A DNA stretch of 64,000 bases. Origin: Oegoconia quadripuncta. Taxonomy: Eukaryota; Arthropoda; Insecta; Lepidoptera; Autostichidae. The translations under genes were made by a program, and so were the position numbers. The notes below the pieces were generated by a model. It made no database searches. It saw only the letters and a program-made list of their open reading frames with translations, and was not told the DNA's origin. Positions within the stretch are counted from its first letter, which is position 1; each line of letters opens with the position of its first letter. The stretch spans positions 9,256,914 to 9,320,913 of the forward strand of contig OX438749.1 of the NCBI GenBank assembly GCA_949316235.1, in the 5' to 3' direction. Below, in pieces: positions 11,743 through 25,834 of this stretch.

Positions 11743-11893
11743 AGGCCCGTATTACAGAATGTTCCTCAAGCAGAGATCTCGGCTTGAGGACAGTTAAAAA
11801 GGGACAGCTTTATGTAACTTGTATAGCAGTATCTCTATCTAACTATGCTCAAGCGCAGATCTACGCTTGAGCAACATTCTGAAATTCAGGCCT
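11743..11893. mobile_element. Palindromic MITE, family 1 copy 2
   Basis: It is the same element as 3619-3756 with cleaner ends, GGCCCGTATTACAGAATG and CATTCTGAAATTCAGGCC, and both AGATCT-centred mini-palindromes intact. It suggests the true termini extend to GGCC. Confidence 0.75.
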
Positions 11894-12299
11894 AAGACAG
11901 CTACTTATACCAAATATCTTGCAGCTTTTCAACCTCAGTGAAAATTAGATGAAAAGAAAACTGAGAAGATGGATAACTTTTTTAATTAGATTACTTAAGA
12001 AGAAGAAGATGGCATGATTCTTTGAAGAAAGTGTTTATTCCACAAATAGCTAAACACTCACTGTAAAATTCAGACACAATTGTCAAATGTTGGAAATTAA
12101 AAGAGACTTCAATAACTTTCACAGATTATCCCTAAATAGCATATAACAAATAACATAACTAAATTCTTTGTAAGCTTATTCTAAACGACGCAACGGATGT
12201 TATTACGGTTTTCATTATCATTTAGAGAATTTCTTCCGGAAGGCTTACAAGTTATACTTTACCTCTAGCTTTACAAAAAAGGAAGTTACAGAGGGGTCA

Positions 12300-13950
12300 A
12301 AAGAGCCCTGAGTGGCTTCGAGAAAAGGATAGTACGGCCATGCCCTTTTCGTACTTTATTATTGACAGAGGTGTCCAACTCGCATCCGCGAGGCAGTGAA
12401 TACCCAGTGAATGTTGATTAGGTAGGTATACAAATCATTCAAACTGACAACTTTAGTAAGAAAGAGACACGATACCTTTTGAGTTGAATACGCTTGGAGT
12501 TTTAATTAATCATAATGATTTGTCTATTTCACTATGGAAGATTGATTCACTTAATTCTAAAATATGGACCTGACTATAAGTAGGTATTTTTCTCAAAGAA
12601 CACCACTACGTTTGGACTTTATCAGAATAACTTCAATCATGCTATATTACTTCGACTCACGTGTTTTTGCTCAATGCTCGATTGCTGTAAGGACTAATAC
12701 GCACGTTTGTAATACGAACTTATTTATAATGATTGGCATAACATTCTTGTACCTATACACTGAACTTAATTACATTGACTAAGGAAACTCCCAGTATATA
12801 AATTGTTATTGCGAGATTCGGGTCAAATTCAACCGTTTGGTTATAGATTTCCTCGGAGAGTCGAATGAGGAAACCCGGTTTTGTAAAGAAAGGCAAGATA
12901 CCTATGGACATCTGTGTCTTTATCGGTATTAGAAATTCGAATTCCTACAATAAACATTCCATAAAACAAGACTTGGAAATTTTTTGCCTAATTGAAATTT
13001 CAAAGTCAACGCTTTAGAATATCAGAATGAGTGTTAAATGCACTTTTAGAGATTAGAAAAGTTATCATTGACGTTGTTGCTGGTATTATTTAGCAGCCAG
13101 GCTACTAGCATGTGGTCATTATTATTATAACAAATAGGTGTCATTGTCCCTCCACATACGTACTATAGTGCCTTCGACTCGCGATAAATTCTCTGGCGTT
13201 CTTCTTTCTAATTCTATGTGGCTTTATGATCCACCAATGCCTTATGCTAACCTCACGGAGTTAGTGTGAACTTTTATTTAGTAATATTGAGATCGGTTTA
13301 ATTTTCTTTTCGAAACGTTTCATGCGAATTTATTCGACAAAGTATTTTCATTCCCTTGTTGTTGTTTCGGGAGACTTCTCTAATGAAATATGATAGTAAA
13401 TAAATTGTTGAATAAAAAATAGTTTTATATTTTAGTAACTATTATAATTCTGAATTGGTTTATCTCGATTATGATTCAACACAATCGAAAAAACGGAACG
13501 TAACCAGTGATGGACATCCAATAAGCCTACGACATTTTTATTTTATCTCTAATGACACCGAAAATATATTTATTGTTACATTTTAGTAGACATTTAAAAT
13601 CAGAGATTATGTCGAATGGAGGAAATCTCGCAACAATTGAGAATCGCCTCCCTATGAACGAGAAATACAACGCAAAATCCCGAGCAACCCTGGGCTCTAG
13701 CGTAAATATTTTGTTGGAACATCCAGTAAATGGTCTATTTATTTAGCGGAAGAAAAGTAACGAAACATATAAACAAACGGTCATACAAAATACGATAGCT
13801 AAGGATAAATTTAAAGTGTCGAGTGTTGCAACAGTTGAGGAAAACGTAATGCGCTTGGAACGTTGCAAATACCGTAGAGATGTACACTCGTTAAGCATCT
13901 AAAGATTCAAAACAGGTAGTAACGGCAAGTCGAGAGTCTAAATGTATTCA
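12300..13950. other. AT-rich sequence without a recognised gene
   Basis: Short frames only (for example 12564-12782 and 13552-13746), with no recognisable domains, splice context or composition change. Nothing supported. Confidence 0.5.
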
Positions 13951-14029
13951 TGAATACGATCAACATTTTCGAAGAAAAAATCTGTTGTTCCTTAGAAAAA
14001 TCCTACCTGGTCGATAAAATATGAGATAT

Positions 14030-14165
14030 TTTGGACATTTACACCAATTATCTAGTCCCAAAGCAAAGCCTAAACATGAATAATAGATAACAGGTAGGTA
14101 AACACATAAATATTTGTGTAAAAAATCATGACTTCGAAATAAATGTTCACATTCATCACATAAAC
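14030..14165 (-). mobile_element. 5'-truncated tRNA-SINE tail, family 1
   Basis: Reverse complement of the family-1 SINE tail: ATTATCTAGTCCCAAAGCAAAG at its left, AAATGTTCACATTCATCACA at its right. The tRNA-like head is absent. Confidence 0.6.
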
Positions 14166-14279
14166 GTTTAGTGTTACTTTCAAAGGCACGGTCTCTACTC
14201 ACGGTCGCTCAATTTTGTAAATATTTGGCATACAGATAGTTCACATAATTTATATCATAGGACGCTTGTTTTGACCGTG

Positions 14280-14485
14280 TGGTTACCTCCCAAGTGTGCT
14301 CTTCCTATGGGTGTTTTAAGAGACGACTAAACGATCGTGAGCATAACAGTATAGCCCAGTCATCGACAGTCGTCATATTAATGTGGAGCTCCCAAAAAAT
14401 CTGCGACCGCAAACCCGCTGCCCAGCTTGGCGATTAGATATATTCCCATGCAAAGCGATACAAATCACTCCATGGGAGAGGTTTA
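14280..14485 (+). repeat. Dispersed repeat family 'GACGACTAA..CTGCGACCGCAAACC', plus copy
   Basis: Ordered blocks: TCTTCCTATGGGTGTT, AGACGACTAAACGAT, CATAACAGTATAGCCCAGTC, TCTGCGACCGCAAACCC, TGCCCAGCTTGGCGAT, CTCCATGGGAGAGG. These match, in reverse, 29905-30170. This is a common lepidopteran repeat type. Confidence 0.65.
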
Positions 14486-14489
14486 TGTA

Positions 14490-17400
14490 CGGTAGTGGAC
14501 TTTTATAGCCTGTTTATGTGACGATGATGGGCTCTTTGATTCCGACTGTACTTACGATTTGTTAGAAATATATGATCAAAACTATAACGACTTGTATAAT
14601 ATCGCCATATGGTTAACCTACGACCGTAGATAGCTTTAACAAACTATATCTTTATACCTACATATTTTAGATTATTATATAAAATAAATAAAATATCAGG
14701 TTTATTCCCATACTAGTGACTCGCATACGAGTTCATTCGTAGGATATTTTTATCAGACTATGGTATGATTATGAATCAACGGGTGTATAGGGAAATATTG
14801 TCAAACGAAGCACAATTAATAACTTTATAATAACGTTATGATGTACATAACGACATATAAAACAGGAAACAGAATCAATATTTCACTATTTGAATGTTAT
14901 AGCTTGTAACATTATAGTAACCATATTATGAGAATTCGTAATAGGTACTTATTACTGTAAAAATGATTTCATTGCAAAATCCCAGTGCTAACATGTTTCG
15001 CATCTTTTTGCGCTGAACTAAATCTACCTCGTTTAGGATAGAATCTGCGACCACTGTGTTAGTAATTTAATTTGCATCCAGCAGTCAAACAAATCTTTTG
15101 AATCGTTAAATACTATATCTATAAACGTTTTTCATTGGATAGCGAGTTACTAAGTTATCTCATATTTTCAATAATTTTATGGCGCCTTTCAATTCACCGA
15201 CTGACGTAAATAGAACACAACGACAACCGCTATCTAATACTTGTTGTTTTCAATTTAAAATTCTAGATTCAAGGAAAATTATTTAGAACTAGCTCATCTT
15301 CTCTTACATCTCAAGTAGATTCTCTAATAAAAGTTTGTACTAAATATATAAGCAGCAGCAGTGCAGGATCTATCGTTTTGGAAATCTTTGGGGGAGGCCT
15401 TTGTCTAGTACTGGAGGTCTTTCGGTTGATATGATGATGATTTGTTATACAAATCAATGAGGGTTATAAATAAATAAATTGGACACTTACACTAAGCATT
15501 TAGTGTAGACCGTACAGAAATACTTATTCCACTCACAAACCAAAGAGCCATCGACGTTGCTACTATTTAGGCCAAACTAATTCATTTCTTTAGACACGAA
15601 ATGTTGATTCTAAAGTGATTATTGGAAAAACTGCCTTGTTCTTTACAGTCTAGCTTTGAATATAAACATATAGGCATACGTTACAGAACAGAGTATTTTT
15701 CTCTCCATTTATGTCTGAGAATCGAACTGGAATCCTTCTGTAAGCAACGACTTGGCCGATAATGTCAGTCATACCAACTTATTGACCGTGCGCCACATGT
15801 GAGTGTTTATTTTTAGCACACGTTCGTGGTTCTTTTGGAATATCATAATCAGTCTTTCATGCTTCTGCCATTTTTCATTTTCATAAACACTTATTTTCGT
15901 AATAAAAGAAATCAGATATTCCATACCAAAAATTTTATCTCAGATAACAATTTTTTTTTGGTATTTTAGTATTGAACCCATAGTAAAAGTTGTTTTATAA
16001 TCAATCATGTCATGTCTGTGACTTAATAAATCGTTACAATGATATTTAGAAACTTAAACAATTTTTTTAAATTTTTCAGAATGTTCAAATAGGCTCGGAA
16101 ATGGTTGAATGAATTTTGATGAAACTTTGGAGGATATAGATTTTTGAGTTTCGTCCGGGATTCCATTATAATTTAAACTACATTCTAGAAATTAAGAAAC
16201 TTATACTATCGACCTACTAAACTCTAATCACTAGAACAATCCATTTCAGAGAAGACGTCGTTTTCAAGAACTTCAATTTCAAATGTCAATAGAACACGCG
16301 TTCATATTTCGAAAATCACTACTTTCTTGTTTCTTTACCATTACACCAAAGAGTATCGAATAAACAATTCCTGATCTGCGAGAAGATTATTATAGTTCAT
16401 CTAATGCCAAGTATGGAAGGAGTAAAGTAGCATAATACTTTTTTTCGACCATACGATTATTTAAACTGAATTAAAATATGAAAAACTAGTAAAATATACG
16501 AAGATGTGTACGAGACGTAAATAATTACAAGTGGGTCGTTTGTTTCATAATTTAGCGCGACACGTATTTTCTAAATATTTCTGTACTACATCTTTAATTT
16601 TAAAGTATAAAGTTTTGTTTAGTTTATTGTAAGTCCCTTAAGTATGCAATGGACACATGGTTAACCTGTCAGATAGCGGCAAAACGTGGCAAGGCCGTAA
16701 TTATCACCGCGTCCCTATTGTTTGGTGTCACCCAGTGCCCTGATAGCGCTCTGGCGGCAAAATTAATAAATTTAGTAGTTCCACTGGCTCGATATAATCA
16801 CATGAGAGGACGTAATAATTGTCTATATTATTGTTTGTAAATAAACTGACCTCGGGGAATTTGTTTGGATCAAGTTTCTTGTCAAATTCGATAGATTTTC
16901 AAAATTTTGTAGATAAGATAATCTTTGTACCTGTATTCGAACGTTCGAACTATACAGCCATTTGAGTTTCAAATTCCAAAAATATTTAATTTTCTTTTAA
17001 TAAATGGACCGAAACATTATTAGAATTTAATATGTTTCAAGTTTCAAGGTGTTTACTCCTCACGACATTCTGAACAAATTTAATGTTCAAAATCTTCGAA
17101 ACGTATAAACCGATTTTAATTAAACTTTTACGCATAGAGTCAGTATACATAAGACTGTGAATAGTTAGAGGCATTTATCATGTGGAACTTAAAATCGCTT
17201 TAATTTGTCTTCAATACTGTTTTTCTAAAATATCTACTAAAAGAACACGTTTATAAACTTTCGGTTTGTGTATTTCAAAGATTTTATGTTGTGAGGAATA
17301 GGCCTTCATAATTAGTTAGTATTTTTTGGTTTTTAGTAAATGGTTAGAACCCGGTAGGGCTTATATAGATTTCCTAGTTATATACGAAATATGCCGGTGT

Positions 17401-18780
17401 GGAAATTCAAGAATTCCCAGTAATTAAAAAATATGACTACTATCTTGATAGTCGAATAGCCCCACTAACCACTGGCCTTGGTTTCATCTATTAAGATTCT
17501 TCTGATATTTTAACGTGTAAAGTGATAACATAGCTACTTACACGTACCTAAGTGCTCATTTTGTGTGAATTATAAATTGTTGTTGTTCTAGTTGACACGA
17601 TAAGGCGGAACACATTATGTGTGACCATTGTTAACATTTTTCTATATCTCTGCTTTTTACTGTCGTCATCATTATTTTTCATTATAAAATTAATACTTAA
17701 TTACTACGCTTGTTCTATGAATCAAAGTCCAACAAAGTGCGGAGTCGTGATATTTTTTCCAGTGGAAAAATTTCGGCGTATTCGTAACATTGCTGAGAAT
17801 TTAAAATAAAAGAAAATAGGTATATTATATATAACTCATCGAAAACATCTTCAGAAGAAGAAATGAGTATGTTTTCTTTGGCAGCAATCGAAAGCATGTC
17901 AGTGACGGGTAGAATTTCGAGCACTTATGACGAAAAATATGGAAATTTCGATTCACAAAAATAATGCATTTAATAATTTGGCAACTATCCAAGAACCTGG
18001 AGAAAATTTTAGTAGTGCTATAAAATTTACATTGGTTTCGAAGGATTCAATCAAGAATAAATTATTCTTGCAAATACTACTTCAATATGGCTCTATGAAT
18101 GAAAGAATACGCATTGTCATTGTTATAAATTCGAGACACGGTGAACGAACGACGACGGGGCAACGTTCTGTTTTCCCGAATTAATTTTACAAACGCACGG
18201 AAATAACCTCAATTTCATACAAAACACTAAACGTAATGTGTCCAAATGATAAAATAATCTGCAGTTCATTGGCTTTGCTTCCGTGTGCTCTAAATTTTGT
18301 CACGGCCAAGCAACGGTCACACCAGGTTCCTTTACCAACAGATAACGCCAAAGTATTCTCATTAAGACTCTATGACGTCAGAATAGGACACAACTCAAAA
18401 CGTTGGCTCAAATTCTATTTTACATCTCTACTTATAACGGTGGTAAAATATTTTACGATCAATAAATATACAATAAAATCATAGCATCAAAGTTCTCCAC
18501 TTGCTCATCGGATATTTTCATAGGAAAAGAAACGCGTGAGTTGTTTTTTAAGCTATTGTTAGGAATCGATTTAAATTTTATATAGCAAATCGATTGGTGT
18601 CAAGAGACGGCGTTGAAATTTTTATTCGCTATTAAATAGGCATTATTTGATCGTCTTTCGTTTAAATGCGAAATAGAGTCACGTAGTCGGCAGGTCCCGT
18701 TAGATTCTGAAAAACTCCTTCTGATACCTGTGTCCTCTCTACCTCAAGTCAATCTGTGATTTATTAAAACACTTAGTATT
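14490..18780. other. Non-coding, AT-rich; no supported gene
   Basis: Frames at 16649-16840, 17621-17809, 17927-18184 and 18236-18484 were inspected. None shows a recognisable domain, splice continuity or flanking gene signals. A short SINE-like piece (ACACTTACACTAAGCATTTAG) is at about 15484. Confidence 0.5.
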
Positions 18781-18784
18781 GGAC

Positions 18785-18950
18785 TAGTATTTGCCCGCGA
18801 AAATGCCTGCGTGGGATTCCTTTATACGTGTAATTTCTGTTTATATGTGTAATTTGTATAACCCGCGGGAACTACTTACTTTATCGGGATAAAAGTATCT
18901 CATGTCCTATTCCAGGATATTCCACCTTTTTCCCATTTATAGTATTATTT
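18785..18950 (+). repeat. 'CCCGCGGGAACT' dispersed repeat, copy 1
   Basis: Ordered blocks TTGCCCGCGAAAATGCCTGC, GTGGGATT, CCCGCGGGAACTACTTACTT, TATCGGGATAAAAGTATC. Shared with 56925-57115 and 57990-58145. Confidence 0.6.
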
Positions 18951-18959
18951 GTAATTTGC

Positions 18960-21900
18960 ACATGCAAATTGCAATTGAAACAACATAGTTTCAAGCAGTA
19001 CGTTTGGATTTATGTGACCAACCCATTTTGGATAAAGTATGGGATAATGTATGTAATTTGAATTGGAAATAATTCTAAGTTGTTATATTATCTAAAATTA
19101 GACACCATTTAGAAAACCACCTAATCGGTAATCTTTTATACTTATACTCCTTCTATATTGTTTGACCTGATTTTGTTGTTTTGGCAGTGTTCTATTTCTG
19201 CCGCTCAATTTGGACTTTGATATTTTACAGCGACGGCACTTCCGCTCCCGAAACTTGCACTTCAAAATACTTCTATAAACGCCAAATTCTGTGAAGTTTC
19301 ACCTTCTCTGGACCACATGATAAATATCCTGTCCAGTATATCTGATTTTATTCAAATGTTATTATAATCTAAGATTTAGGCCTTTGATTATACTTACCTT
19401 AAAAAATTTGTATGGTGGTTCAGACCATCAGACTGAATAACTTTCACCATGGGACCAGCTCTGAAATCGAGAAAAAAAATCAACTGTTTCTTACAAAATT
19501 TCAATACAGTAATCAACTGAAATGTATGAAACAGTCGTTGAGGATGAGAACTCGTAATACAGTATGTAGATTTCATTCTGCCGTTATCGACGCTAAACAA
19601 AGCAAAGTAAAGCAATACTAATATGGAAAATAAATTCTTGATTAATAATTAATTACGAAACAGTGAAAAATAATTCCTCTTTCATAGCCAATTATGAAAT
19701 CAAAATTACGAAAACGGACTAAAAGTATTTTAGTACGAATGCACATATTTTTTGCCTATACTTTTTCTTGAACGATTTTATTTTATTTCTCGTCCGTAGT
19801 CTACTACTTGCTATTCACTCCATAGATAGAGAAATTATTATTATTGAAGTTAATTACTTTGTCAATTATTAGCTACAATACCTGTCCAACGATAGTGGAG
19901 AGTTTACATTTTTTATGTTATTTATATGTATGTATAGGTTTCATGCTAGTATTGTCAACCGAACGCGGCCGAAATATAAGGCATGGCTTTTGAAATTTGT
20001 GGCCTATATTTGTCACGTATAAGAGGAGGTTACTATGAATCAGTTCGAGCGCGTAGTATGATTATCATCACATCACCATATTTGCGTACAACAGCCATAT
20101 TACCTAATGCCTATTAACATGACCTGCCTTTGCGTGAATATACGCCATAATCGCCTCAAAAGCTTTAATAATAAAGAACGACAATACACTCTCAGTGAGA
20201 AACTTGAGACAATAGATGTAGTTTAGTAATTATTTATATCTGATCCTGTTCAGTTTGCAGGATTAGTTTTTAATCACTTGTAGCACGAGTATGTTTTTAT
20301 TGGTCACGTGGCAAGTGCTGGTGTTTTGTTAACTAATGAAAACCTAACCAATTATTTTATCCACAGTAGAAATAAAACTGTGATGGATTACGCAATGGTC
20401 GTATGTTTTTATTTTTTTTTATTGGAAAATGATGGATTTCATATATTTCTGGAAATTTCATAAAATTACGAATTTTGTCTTCTTGTTTTTATATTTTATA
20501 ACGCACTCTTTTATAGAATAAATACGTGTTAAAATGAATGAATGGTATTACTTGCTAGTAGAATGAATTTTACGCGGGCGAAGTCGCGGATAACAGTTAG
20601 TAGTTTATATTTTGTTTCGAAATCCACGCGCTTGAAGTCGCTGCTGGGAAGCTAGACTAAGTTTAGACTAGTTAGATTATTTACTTTAAACTCATATGAT
20701 GATATATATGATTTTCATTCTACCACATTTACGTCATCGAAGTACGATATAGATTTTATGACCAAAGAATGTAAGGTATACTCGTACTCGTTTCGGAATT
20801 AAACGTTAAATAGTTGCGATTTGCCAATTATTAGTCATTCCAAACAACCAGAAAATGCGAGGCCAACAACTCCTAAGCGGATACCTGACGCTTTTATTTG
20901 CAAATTCCAATATTTAGGGATTGCGGTTGGTTCAGAATCCAACTTGTCGGACATATTTGTAAAAAATTGTCTACCTTAGCTTGTGTACACATTACCGAAG
21001 TGTGAACAACTGCTTAAATTTTTTATCCGTCTGTATATTCTAGTTGATGTATATAGTACATAGTAATTATTTGTCTGCCTCACGATGTGTATGTATCACT
21101 GAGATTTGCTCAACGAGCAAATATGGAAAACTAGCTATTGCCCGCGATTTAATTCAAGTGGATCAATTGATCAAAACCGGTTCAGTAAAAAAAATTACCT
21201 ATATATTAATCCATATCCTAATCTGTCTACCCACCAAATTTCATACAAATCCGTCTAGGAGTTTTGCGGTAAAAAAAAACAAACATCCATACATACACAC
21301 AAACTTGCGCAATTATAATATTAGTTGGGGTATGTAATGAAACCTGCTAAGCCTGGATATTGCTTTTAAATAAGATACTCCCCCTTGGCTCCATGGTGAT
21401 AACATCAGGTTGCAGATAGCAGAAGTCATGGATTCGATACCTGGCGGGGTACTTACATATTTGCTGCTAGAAAGCTACTTAAGGTAGCGGTTTGTATGTA
21501 AGGTAGCGCCTGCAGACTACATGTACGAAAATACAGTAGTAGATTTAGATTAAACCAAAAAACCGGAAAAGTGTAAGTCTAATCCCCGGTGTATCCCTTA
21601 TAAAGTCGAATAGTGTGATTGACCATGTTGTTTTACTTTTAAATTTCAATCCCCATTACGATCATAATAATATTTCATAATTGATACGGATAATCAAGTT
21701 CATAAACTGGACCAAAGCGCAAATCTATCGATTATATACTTCATGAGATAAACAGATACGACGGACAGACGGAGATACACACACGGCTACGAGAACATAA
21801 GATACCTCTTTTGTACCAATTAGGTAGGGATCCTGAAGTAGTGAGACGTCCATTCTAGATGACGCTATCGTTCGCACTATGTTATTGTTCGGATGCAAAG

Positions 21901-23870
21901 AATATGTAAAGATTCACAATAGCTGAGTGATTGGAGACAGTGGACTAATGTGAGCTCGTGATGATAAAGTGTACAAGTTACGTAGGTAATTAGAATTACG
22001 GCGCAGAACAAAGGAAATGTAAAATATCCCATTTAAAAGCTGGATAGAGCATTATTATGGATATACTAATGAATGATGTATGGAAGACAGTAAATAATAG
22101 ATTTGTTGAATTGCTACTTACTCCACGTAGAAACAGAATTGTCACAAAAGTCATAGAATGTATTATATTGGATGTAGGTGGGATGTGTGTATGGAAAATG
22201 GAAATTTGTGAAAAATGAAAGAGATATTACCATTGGTAGTTCAGGATAAAAAGTAACGCCAAGATTAGTACACAGACAGAGTTACTGGTTATTTATATTA
22301 GTTTGGCAGGTTGGATTTCAATCTTTAAAATTCTTCACGTCCAATTAATAAGTCAAGTGTTGTTGTCATTACAATTCAACCTACACTGTGTTGTATACTA
22401 AGGATATGCGTTATTAGCCAATCAGAACCTATAATCTTTTTTTCTTGCCCACGGACTCGTGAGATAGACGTTAATAGTGCTGAAAGAGTAGTCTGTTTCA
22501 ATTAGGATCACTGTCAAGTAGAAGTATGCAATTAAAGTCGACAATTGTGTTATGACATTAGCATAAAGCTATCGTACACGTGAACCGACTTATCTGACAG
22601 ACAATCACGTCGTCTCATTGGTAAGACCTTCCCGCGCTGTGAGAATCGGACAATTATTACAAAGTAACTTTTTTAGTCTCAACACAATTACTGAACTTCC
22701 TATTAGGATAATGGCACTGCCAATAACAGTCAACTTCAGTTAAATAAGGTGCGTTCTCTATCTCCGGAGTGCACCATTAATCTACACCACTGGTGGGAAC
22801 CCTTTGGGAACCCTATTTAACAAAGAAAAAAAATCACAAATGTCAGAGATAAAACGAAACATATTTTATACAAGAAAAACCAAACAGTCGAACTAACCAC
22901 CTCCTTTTCGGAATTCCGATAAAAACCATGTTTGACGACAAAATGAAAACTTGATTAACAAGCTATAATTAGCTATAAGTAACAAGCAACATCGTGACCC
23001 CCATACCCCATGCCTCGGACCATGATTCAGTAGAGTTCTCTGGAGCATTGACCCACATTCTGCGAACGCGGGACATTTGGCAGACGCGTCGTTTTAAAAT
23101 ACGCCGAGCCGAGTTGCCGAGGAGAATTTATCTTTTGTCAGCTCAACGGTGTAAAGTTTCTCTAAATTTGAATCGTTTTCCGGTATCCAATACATACGAC
23201 TCTGCTGACAACACTAGGTAGGTATACATATATGTATTTAACTAAGAAGCATATCTTGAATCTCACATTCTGAGATGTGTAAATTATACCGGGTAATATT
23301 TTCTGGTATACAATTGCTCATAAAAGTCACGGAAATTAGTTGTCTGCTGAGACAACCCATAGAATGCGCAAATCTTTTATTTAGTACCCCATTTAGAATT
23401 GTCCAAGATACCTATATAAATTGGCCCATTCATAACCGTTTATGTCTGGTGTTATAAATGTGGAATGGCGTGAAAATATTCATAACTCTTTTAATGGTGT
23501 CTTCAAATGTGCCTTGAATTGATTCGTTCCAGGTATTGAGCTAGAAAATATGCGTTATTTCGTCAAATGAATCTTTTAAGCGCTATGTTAATCATGAAAG
23601 GTTACTGTAGGTCTTAGTGACTTTCGTCAGAAAGATTCAATCACAATTTCGAAAAAAAAAAGCAAATCACCATTTGGCAAGAATATGAGAAACAGCGGCC
23701 TGAAATTCATTGGTGATACTCATACATCTTCAACTTTTATCCAAGTGGGAGAAGGTATGTTTAAAACCACAATGTAGGTATTTATTATATGTATACCTAC
23801 GCGTACTATGTATTTTTACCCGACTGTCCCAAGAGGGAACCTGTATGCAGATTTCTGTGTTACCTTCTCA
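18960..23870. other. Non-coding, AT-rich; no supported gene
   Basis: Contains a degraded copy of the 'CCCGCG' family at 21125-21335 (AACTAGCTATTGCCCGCGAT..CCAAATTTCATACAAATC..ATTATAATATTAGTTGGGG) and a small piece at 20570-20600. No coding signal found. Confidence 0.5.
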
Positions 23871-23879
23871 AACGTCTTT

Positions 23880-24200
23880 CATCATCATCATCATCTCAGC
23901 CCGTAAATATCCTACTGCAGGGATATAGGCCTTCCATCGTATAATGAGGGAGTATGGGCCATAGTCCACCACGCTGTCCCAATGCGGGGTGGGGACTTCA
24001 CATGCCTTAAAATTTGTATTTCTCGGCATGCAGGTTTCCTCACTATGTTTTCTTTCACCGCTTAAGAGCAGTCGGATAAATGGACATAAGTAATTAAATT
24101 AAATTTAAAAACTCATTGGTACATGGCCTGCCTGGAAATCGAGCCCGGACCTTCTAAATTGGGAGACCGCGTCTTTACCGCTGAGCCACCGAAGCTCAAA
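23880..24200 (-). mobile_element. tRNA-derived SINE, family 3
   Basis: On the minus strand the head reads GTGGCTCAGCGGTAAAGAC (A-box like) then GGTCCGGGCTCGATTTCC (B-box like), followed by a body ending at CATCATCATCAT with CCTATATCCCTGCAGTAGGA just inside. Same family, opposite orientation, at 51343-51640. Confidence 0.75.
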
Positions 24201-24242
24201 CGTCTTCACTGAATTTAAAATGCAAGGTCTCGTTAGATTGGT

Positions 24243-25670
24243 ATTAATCTCCAGAGCGTTGGGGTTTTTTTTTTTGTTTTTTTTTTTTAATTAGAATGGG
24301 ATCGCTCTTGACCTTTGGTTTATGGTAATCACTGCAACATGCCGACCACAATATACAAAATGGCGTCAGTTTTCATGTATTACAGAGAATGGTTCGACGG
24401 ATTTTGTAGTCTTTTTAGATTCATCTTTATTATGCAATTTTAAAATTTTAAATTTTAAAAACTTAGATGGTCATAATAGGAATACTGATAGACGCGACTT
24501 AATCTTTAACTTCCATATTGCTAAACGAGTTTGACAAATCTTTTTAAAGAATTCCAACAAAAGTATTTTCTCTTTACAAACCTAACATTAGACTTACTTT
24601 CTACTTTCGCGAAAACTGTCACAAGCATTAAGAATGCAATTAAAAGATAGTTAAGGTATTAACGGGAGTAAAATCTGACCACACACTAGCCTCTAGGCTA
24701 CTCTGGCTAGTGGCTACCGAACAAATTAATGGTGTCGTGCACCAACCATGCAAGTGCTGACTTAATGTCTTTCGTTTTGTAACTCGTCCTACCACCAATT
24801 GTAATTAAGGACATTCTACCTACTTTCACAGTACTTTTAAATCTCGGACCATATTAATCAAAATATTTGACGATCCTGTAATTACAAGTTATTATTTTTA
24901 TATATTATTAATCCTATCATTAGAATGATTGCATACCTTCGTACATACAGACATTCACTTTTACAAAAGTATAAAAAGAAAGTTTCAAAAGTTTGCATTC
25001 GAATTATACTCTTTCAAGAATTCTGTCTAATTATCACTTAGACGAACTAAAAGTCTTGTATATAATTAGGCCTAGTTTAAATGTTCATTTCCAGTGTCAA
25101 ATATTTAATACATCTTACACCTTTCTCTTCATGTACCTAATACGGACGCAATTATTTAGTAGAAATTATTAGAAAGGCACGTTTATTGTTCAATAGGTGA
25201 CTATTCCGTTGTCTTCAATGTTTTTGGAAATTGTGAACACATTTGAATTGTCAATCAGACCGTGTCGATACTAACATTCAATACATTACCACCATACAAT
25301 TTTATTCTTAATAGAATGTGTGTTTTGTAAACTAATGTATACAAAATTTTAGCAAAAGTAAAAGTAATTTACTTTCGATCGGAACAGTTTCGCTTGATGG
25401 TTTCCAATTTGCAACAATACCTACTTACCTATTGAAATATAATCTTCATTCACTTTCTGTTTTCGGCAATTTTTTCACGTTGAGCATGTTTATAGTTTTT
25501 TTTCGAGTTTTAGGAAGGCTATCGAATAGTAGTAGACGAACACACAAGTCATTTACAAGTCTCCACTGTTAGACACATCTTAAAATCTACATCACTGAGC
25601 TTATAAAAGGGATCAGTAATAAAATTATAAGTAATTTCTAAGTGATTTGTAGAGCATTATTTGACATGTT
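24243..25670. other. AT-rich sequence without a recognised gene
   Basis: A long T-rich tract lies at about 24267-24290. No gene, repeat or RNA is supported before the acceptor at 25685. Confidence 0.5.
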
Positions 25671-25685
25671 TTTCTTTTGTTACAG

Positions 25686-25834
25686 TGTCAACATTTCTAC
25701 CCCAAACATTATGATTTACAAATGGATATTATGATAAGAGTGAAGTGTTGCCAAGAAACTAAAAATCCAAAGTGACGAAGTGCCCTGTAGGTGTCTGTTA
25801 GTGCTACGTTCCGATTTACCCCTGTTTAAAAAAA
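25686..25834 (+). other. 5' UTR part of distal first coding exon
   Basis: It follows a pyrimidine-rich acceptor (CTTTTGTTACAG, ending 25685) and runs directly to the ATG at 25835, so at least one upstream non-coding exon should exist. It contains short ATGs; the frame opened at 25686 stays open to a TGA at 25773-25775. Confidence 0.55.

Noticed and set aside
16649..16840. 63-codon frame starting MDTWLTCQIAAKRGKA
   Set aside because: No known domain, no splice or promoter context. Composition is slightly raised but not enough to call a gene.
17621..18484. Cluster of short plus and minus frames
   Set aside because: They are AT-biased, overlap on both strands, and have no recognisable protein or splice connection.
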